Below, one piece after another: positions 57,607 to 64,000 of a stretch of DNA of 64,000 nt. The translations under genes were made by a program, and so were the position numbers. The notes beneath the pieces were generated by a model. The model saw only the letters and a list, made by a program, of their open reading frames with translations. It was not told the origin of the DNA and did not search any database. Positions within the stretch are counted from its first letter, which is position 1. Each line of letters begins with the position of its first letter. Source of the stretch: Acholoe squamosa (Eukaryota > Annelida > Polychaeta > Phyllodocida > Polynoidae); assembly GCA_949317995.1 (NCBI GenBank), contig OX439037.1:53168080-53232079 (forward strand), read 5' to 3'.

Positions 57607-59309
57607 GTGAGCAAATCGTCCTGATACACAAAAATAGCTACTGTGGATAACAACAATGCTGCAAAGGTAAATTGGTAGAATCCAAAAATCTAGACGATCA
57701 CCTTTTACACATATTTTAGCCACATTTTGGGAGGTAAAACCTAAAACATGTCTGAGCGATAATAGAGTATGAATAATACCGTGCACCCACTCACTAGCCT
57801 AGGTATGTCACTAAAAATTGAAAAGCTGTCTGATCGCTTAGGCCATGGGAACTCAGGTTACAGTTTACCGTACAAGCCATTTTGAAAATTCATGAGGCAT
57901 TTTTTCATTATTCATTATATAGGTAGCACTGCCTGGAAATCTCCAGGTTGTATATGCCACCATGTTATTGACATTCCTGGCACTGTAACTTGTAAGCTTT
58001 AATTTGATACCAAATATGCCCTCCTTTGCTCATTCCTAACATGTCCAGATACATTTTTGAGAAATTCTACAATTGTTTTTAGATAATGAATAAGGCCAAT
58101 GGAACTTACATTGCAGTTTACCGTCCACCGCCCGCATGCTTTTAAAGGGGCCGCATTAGAAACTTTCATTATTCATTATTAAAAAAAAAAATTGAAGAAA
58201 TTCTTAAAATGAATTTGGACATGATAGAAATGACCAAAGGTGGGCATATTTGGTATCAGATATAAGCTTATGGTGCAAGGAATGGTAACAAGAAATGCGG
58301 TTGTGACAGCGTAAAAAAACGCCTCCCGCCGTTAATGTCGGTATACCAGTGGTTGATGACATGTCTCATAAAAGCAGACATAAAGAAGATTTCACAATCA
58401 TCAGTTTCTCTATTCAGTAATTTTGTATTGTGAGACCTCATCACATGGGGCAAATGTAGGCACTGACGTAACTCCCGTTCGCGGTTCTGGCCGCCACAGC
58501 CACTCATAGTGTGATTAACCCTTTGAGGGACACTTTTTACCTCACCTATCTTCAAAAGTCGATTCTGAAGCTATTTATTGGAATATCAAGACAATTAGGG
58601 TGTCATATTAACGGGCTTGATGAGATCTATCACATGCATATAAGTTATCAATGATTGGTTGAGAAAAAAATAAGGGTTTGGTCAAGTGAAATTAAAGCCC
58701 AACTTTGGAGGCATTTTATTGTATGAAGATCAAGTTGCTCATAAAAATAACTATTTTGCACGTGTTCTACGGTTAAAAATGTTATAGAATATGCCTTAAC
58801 ATTTCCATTTAGACATGGACCACTATGTTTTATAAGCAACCCCAACATCCTCACCTACAAGCTCTGAGAGGGGTAGGCTGGGACCACCTCCCACACCTCC
58901 CACCCCCCCCACACCCCCACTGCACCACTACTCTAGCCTAGGTCCTTCACTCCAGGGGCTACATGGTTTTTCTTCTGTAGTACTGACCAGTAGGTCCTTT
59001 TAGTGAACATCTTAAGAGAGGACTGACTAGCAGGATTTCTCTATGAAGTAGAGGGGAGGCCAGTACACAAACAGGGGACTTCTTCTGAGAGGGAGGGTGA
59101 TGCAGAGGCAGAGGACTTCTCAACAGCACATGGGGGCTAGGTGTGAACCCATCTAGTCAGGTGAATACCCCACCAGGCCAAGTGACTAAGAGGGCATCTC
59201 TGACTAAAAGGACATCACCAGACCCCCTTAAATGTATTTTAAGATAAACACTATATTTTGCTTTTTAAAACTCATGATCCTTTGCTGACCAAGGATATTC
59301 CATAACTAA

Positions 59310-59699
59310 GGCCACACCAAATAAAAAAATTGGTCTATGGATTTTCATTTTGAGAATATGGTGCGGGAGGGCGAAATTTTTATTTTTATTTTCTAGAAAT
59401 TAATTATTGTCTATGGATTCTGAACATCATAAATATGGAGAGGGCGATTTTTTTTTATTTATTTTTTTTTTGCCATTGTATATTTATGCCTATCCAATGA
59501 GGGGTCTGCCATTCCTGTACCTTTTTTATTAATCATATATTTATTGCTTGATCCAAAAAAAAAAAAAAAAAATGAAAATCCCTGCAAATGAGGCGGGCGG
59601 GATCCATAGACATGTTATTTTTCAAATAAAAATAAAATTTTAATTTCTGAAAAACAGGGGCGGGAAATCCATAGACCAATCTTTTAATTTGGTGTGGCC
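59310..59699. mobile_element. Third-level MITE, 390 bp, TAA target duplication
   Basis: It starts GGCCACACCAAAT and ends ATTTGGTGTGGCC, flanked by TAA (59307-59309) and TAA (59700-59702). Subterminal words ttggtctatggatttt and aaatccatagaccaa are inverted copies. Related sequence, ending tgttgtggccTTA, lies at about 40,680-41,572. Confidence 0.65.
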
Positions 59700-59723
59700 T
59701 AAAGATATTAAATTTTTTTCAAC

Positions 59724-60130
59724 GGAAGTAGTCATTTATCTAATTTCGCAATATTGACCTTTGACCTTAAAATGACCTTGACCTTAGACAAGGTCACCAT
59801 ATGCAAGGTCTTTTGGTGAGCTTAGACACATTCTTTATCTCAAATTTCTAGTCTTGATATATCATGAGATGTGTCAATTTTACTCCAATCTCATAACATT
59901 GACCTTAGAATGACCTTGACCTTGGGCAAGGTCACCACATGCCTGTTCACACTAATCACTGAAAAAGCCTTCAACTATGTTTTATATCAAGTTTCTAGCT
60001 TTAGTTTTTCATAGGAAGTAGTCATTTACCTAATTTCACAACATTGACCTTTGACCTTAAAATGACCTTGACCTTATCCAAGGTCACCACATGCACAATC
60101 ACATCCGCCTCGTGATGACCTTCGATCTAC
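59724..60130. repeat. ~145-bp repeat with tgaccttgacctt words
   Basis: Blocks starting agtagtcatttaycta (59,727; diverged at about 59,868; 60,015) each carry tgacctttgacct and/or tgaccttgacctt followed by aggtcaccacatgc. This is inside the nested Harbinger-like element. Confidence 0.75.
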
Positions 60131-61312
60131 TTTTTATATCATAATTCTAGCTGTAATAGTTCATGAGAAATGGGCATTTAACTGATTAAATGACTCCTGA
60201 TGCCAGCTAGAATGATCACGAAATCTGGATCACAATTAAACTCTTAACTATGGTTAATTGTGGCAGAACGATAAACAGAATTTCAGATCTTTGAATGGCC
60301 ATAACTTTGCTTCAAATTAACATAAAGAATTCATTCAAAAAGCAAAATCAATCAGTTTTGTGAGATCTATCCATAGATCATTAGCTAGAGTACATAGAAC
60401 CAAGTCCTAAAAATTAGGTAAGTGCCTAGCAAATGCAATCATCATAGCGCACTCCCGTACTGCTTCGCGGTACCACCGCTACGCGGTGTTGGAGGCGCTA
60501 AAAAACATGGTGACATCTACAACCTAGAAAATCCCAGGTACTGGTAGATACATAATGAATAATGAATAATGAAAAAAAGCCTCATCAATTTTCAAAATGG
60601 CTCGGACGGTAAACTGTAACCTGACTTCCCATGGCCTAATGAAATTTTCTCATGCGGCCCTTTAAATGCATGAGGGCAGTGGACGGTAAACTGTAACATG
60701 AGTTCTATTGTCCTTAGCTTTTAGCACAGCCTTTAGAGACACATGTTAGTAATAATATGCTTTTGGAATTTTTCATTTAAAGTGAAAATTGAGGAAGTTA
60801 TGGTGGTTTTCATGATCGAAAGTGGGCATTTTTTTCGTCATCATTTTAAACTTTACAAAGAAGGAACATGTGTGACCTTTCCATGATTTTAGTCTGATTT
60901 TTAAACTTGCTGTATCATGGAAAAGCTTACATCCCCTGAAAGCCTGGAACTTTGCCATCACAATGCAGTTCATCCCAGGTCATTCTGTCCAAAAGAAGTG
61001 GAAATATCAATTTTTAAAGATAAAAAGTTGTAAAATCCCTTAATTTGGGCAGAAATTATCAATTACAAATTTCTGCTGATCCTAGAAAACTGTGCTCAAC
61101 AATAGATTTTCTTCATATTTGGTAGAGATGATGCTAAGACCATATACTACCTCTTCTATATGTTTTTGAATGACTTCCTATATTCCTTCATGTATTTGAT
61201 CAGGGGGTATTGATTACATTGACCTAATAAAGGTGACAATTAATTAACTAATTAGAGTTGTGAAAAAAATCAAACACTAAATCAACGGAAATTTTGTGTA
61301 CTTGGGGTACAG

Positions 61313-61491
61313 ATTCTCAGGCAGTTAAACCCTCCAATATTTCCCATGGTTATAAGCTGATCACTGAGACCTGTCCCTGCACAAACCTTCCAAGCCTGGC
61401 ACAGTTTTCCATGACGCAGTCCAGGCTCATATCAGCCCCAACGCTGACATACCTACACTCACGCGAGTCCCTATCTGTCACTATAGATTAA
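61313..61491 (+). CDS. Possible second exon of the unidentified gene
   Basis: The acceptor gtacttggggtacag has a poor pyrimidine tract. Reading in phase 1 from the 57,606 donor gives DSQAVKPSNISHGYKLITET through RESLSVTID and then TAA. The other two frames have early stops. No family is recognised and the 73-residue product may not be real. Confidence 0.18.
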
Positions 61492-63059
61492 AGATACTTG
61501 GTAGTAGCGAAGTCAGCCAAAAACCGGGACTTCCACGGAATTCAACAAATTATATATCTAATGAAAGGGCATAACAAATAGAATGTAGTACAGAATGAGA
61601 TGAAAAGTTTACACATTAATAACCCATTGGTGTGGGTGGGTGGGAAAGAAGAGGTATGAGTCTGTGACAGTTGAATTGAAAACTAATGACAGGTAGAAAA
61701 TGTATGCGTTTACAGGTTTGTGAACCGGAAGTGGACCTGAACACCGGGCGGCAGCAATGACCTCAAATGCGTCTAACCAACGCATGTGATGACATAGCTT
61801 GTTGAATCAAACTAATCCACCTATTAGAACCGATTTTATAACATTTTATTCAGCGGTAGCAGGTTGTCCCATGGGCGCGGCCATTGCTGCAGCTTCTTAT
61901 CAGCGAGTTCTACTGATAACAAATATCAGATGGGTACTAGTTGGCCCCCGAGAGGACCGCAGTGAATAGTTTGTATCATGTCATTGGCTGATAATCGAAC
62001 CAGCTAAGTCTGTATATATCAGCGATTTAGAAATCTTTCTGCCATTCCCCACCCTGCATTCATTTCCAAATATACTGATAACAGCGACAATAAAACATGC
62101 ACTGTGCACAGGGCGTTTTGACATCCTTGCACATAATCACTGATAGATTCTGATTGGAAAGGCCTATCTGATAACCAATTACACCATGTTAAAGCTGAGT
62201 TTTAGGAGATTGACATATCTTAGTGGCATTTAATCAATGTAGTTATACATATTCTAGAATTCAAGTTGAAATCAAACTATTTGATAATTCATTTTAGTAA
62301 ATTTTGGTAGGATGCATCCAGCAGATTAAAAATCGCAGAAAATCGCAGCACAATAGCTGTAAAAACTGAATTTCTTTTGAGTAAAGAGATATTGTAGATG
62401 TGAGTCAAACATGGTGGTCTGACAGAATTACCAAAATTCACCCGAATGTTCACTCTCTGAGAGGGTGGATAATATAGGGAAAAAGGCAAAATATTGTGCC
62501 AATGAGATAGAGCCATATGTCACTTTTGATTTGATACTAATTTGAAGTGATTCTGACCAGTAGAGAACCCTCAGAGTTAATCTTTTACCAACAGTTTAAC
62601 ATGGTGACAGATACGGGGACCAGCCAGCCAGATACGGCAGACTTCGCTAATTATAGAATAGTATAGTAAATCAATCAATATGATTTTCTATTTTAGGGCT
62701 CTTTTCCACTGTTAACATTAACTATTTTCATGTACCAAGGGTAAAAATAACCAAGGAATAAGAATTTGTGGGTCATTTTACTCTAGATCCAGTCATTGAT
62801 TTGATATCTTATCAGTTCTCAATGGGTATTGGTGTGCCCAGACTGTAATTTCTATTAAACCTTTAAATATAAAATGCTGATATTTTTGTTAATTCTTGGT
62901 CAATTTTTACATTTGAGACTTCTATTGAAAGCATAAGACATTATCAGTTACCACAGAGGGAGAAAGAATTAAATATCTGGACAGATTGTAGGGTAGGGTG
63001 GTGTAAGATGCCCTTAATTTACAACTGTGTCACTTGTAAGGAATTTATTGCTACTTGCA

Positions 63060-63640
63060 GGATATTTTTTACATTAATCAAAGGACTGAATAATATGTTA
63101 TGTGCAAAAGCTTGTCAGCCCTGACTCATAGAATGTTACAATAAAGCATGTCTGAAAAAAGTGGGCCTTACCCCATCGTCTAGAGGCTGGGGTAAAAGGC
63201 CCATAGCCTTTGGGGTAAAAGGCCCACAAGCACATAAAAGAGCATCATAATTGGAATAAAATGTTCCATTTAGATTCTTGTCCAAAGAAAAGATACTAAA
63301 GATAATCTTCATAAGCTACAACTAAGATTTGGACATTGTAAATCACCTAAAGTAACACCTTAGATATTTCATATAGCAGTTCAAGGGATACCAGGGTAAA
63401 ATACCCTAATAGCATGTAAATAGCTAGTTCTAAGAAAATAATTCCCAATAAATGCATATTTTTCACATTAATCAAGGGATGGAAGAGGATATAATAATTG
63501 TTGAATAGGTTGTCAGCCTAGCCTCATGAAATATTCCATTAGAATGTTTGACAAAAAGTGGGGCATTTTACCCCGCATGTCGAAAGGCTGGGGTAAAAGG
63601 CCCACAATGATGGGGCAAAAGGCCGATGGATCCGATGCTG
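63060..63640. repeat. ~400-bp diverged tandem duplication
   Basis: Blocks starting attaatcaa at about 63,073 and 63,471 both run through ttgtcagcc, catgaaat/catagaat and aaagtgggg..taccc to ggctggggtaaaaggccca. Confidence 0.6.
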
Positions 63641-64000
63641 AGATAATGTTTACATAAAAATTCCATGTAGCTGTTAGAATTAAAGGGAAGATAAATAAAA
63701 TGTACCTTTATGGCCTACTCCTTTGCCTTATAGCACCTCATCCCATACTTTTAACCCCTTTACCTTGCTATCCAACAAACAATGCACATTTCAGTACCCC
63801 TTTATTTATAATTATCTGAAATTGAACATGATGATCTAAACAGTTATAACATATTAAATGTCTGATGAGTCAACTATTTCTCATCCACTCATAATGAAAA
63901 CCTATAAAAGAAGTCTCCTTGACGTTATTGTCAACGAGTCCGTAAATGATGAATGAGGATGAAGACAGACGAATCAGGGATCCAGTTTGATATCCACTTT

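Larger units (their letters stand above)
58094..60636. mobile_element. Nested PIF/Harbinger-like element, 2.54 kb
   Basis: Termini are GGCCAATGGAACTTAC and, inverted, GACTTCCCATGGCC, flanked by TAA target duplications at 58091-58093 and 60637-60639. Removing it and one TAA restores the aatgaataatga sequence seen in the relative at 54,530. There is no intact transposase. It contains a third insertion and a repeat rich in nuclear-receptor half-sites. Confidence 0.6.
57841..60713. mobile_element. Outer PIF/Harbinger-like MITE (host of a nested element)
   Basis: It starts TTA|GGCCATGGGAACTCAGGTTACAG and ends with a decayed inverted terminus GTCC|TTA. Its two halves (57841-58090 and 60640-60713) are interrupted by the element at 58094-60636. 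An uninterrupted relative lies at 54296-54616. Confidence 0.6.
60714..64000. other. Mostly featureless sequence, possible intron of the 57,564 gene
   Basis: Apart from the weak exon at 61,313, a fragment (61,866-61,990) of a repeat family also present at 49,770-49,850 and 52,060-52,530 (gcggccattgctg, tatcagatgggtac), and the 400-bp duplication, nothing is supported. Confidence 0.4.

Noticed and set aside
63862..63905. Second ctgatgag...gaaaac string resembling a hammerhead core
   Set aside because: The sequence between cannot form a stem II (only about two outer pairs) and the GAAA is followed by AAC in a wrong context.
1..64000. A clustered, novel multi-gene defence or biosynthetic system
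   Set aside because: Outside FANCG, CFAP298 and one short exon, all coding signals are decayed transposon proteins; nothing suggests co-regulated accessory genes.

Overview
This is eukaryotic, intron-rich genomic DNA from an invertebrate animal. Two conserved nuclear genes with canonical GT-AG introns are readable, and they are surrounded by a very dense mobile-element and satellite landscape. FANCG and CFAP298, TTAGGG-type interstitial telomere repeats, a Penelope-like element, non-LTR retrotransposons, a tyrosine-recombinase remnant and many MITEs together suggest an aquatic invertebrate, most likely a deuterostome such as a lancelet or hemichordate. The species assignment is an inference.

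Gene content. (1) FANCG (Fanconi anaemia group G) lies on the + strand. Thirteen exons run from 13,833 to 45,133 with consistent phases and encode 649 residues of a TPR-rich protein; the N-terminal coding exon(s) were not found. (2) CFAP298/Kurly lies on the - strand. Seven coding exons (53,255 down to 48,276) give a complete 292-residue protein, and a probable 5' UTR exon lies near 57,301. The two genes are convergent. (3) A short first coding exon of an unidentified + strand gene starts at 57,564. It is head-to-head with the CFAP298 promoter, so the two may share a bidirectional promoter.

Layout. 1-13.8 kb: minisatellites (38-bp and 42-bp families), foldback arrays and small TIR elements. 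13.8-16.3 kb: two FANCG exons separated by a MITE that contains an 86-bp GC-rich satellite. 16.3-34.3 kb: one roughly 18-kb FANCG intron holding a LINE remnant, a tyrosine-recombinase remnant, a Penelope-like element (with a hammerhead-ribozyme-like core just 3' of it), a hAT-like element that itself holds a second LINE, and several TIR elements. 34.3-45.1 kb: the remaining FANCG exons, with a 22-bp minisatellite in one intron. 45.3-45.9 kb: an 88-bp satellite beginning at the FANCG poly(A) signal. 46.7-47.5 kb: a second hAT-like element. 48.3-53.3 kb: CFAP298. 54-57.1 kb: MITEs. 57.8-60.7 kb: a three-level nest of PIF/Harbinger-like elements. 60.7-64 kb: mostly featureless, with tandem duplications.

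How it works together. The host genes are unrelated in function: FANCG acts in interstrand-crosslink repair, CFAP298 in dynein-arm assembly and cilia. Most other open frames are decayed transposon proteins or frames that stay open by chance in tandem repeats. Insertion order can be read in several places because target duplications survive.
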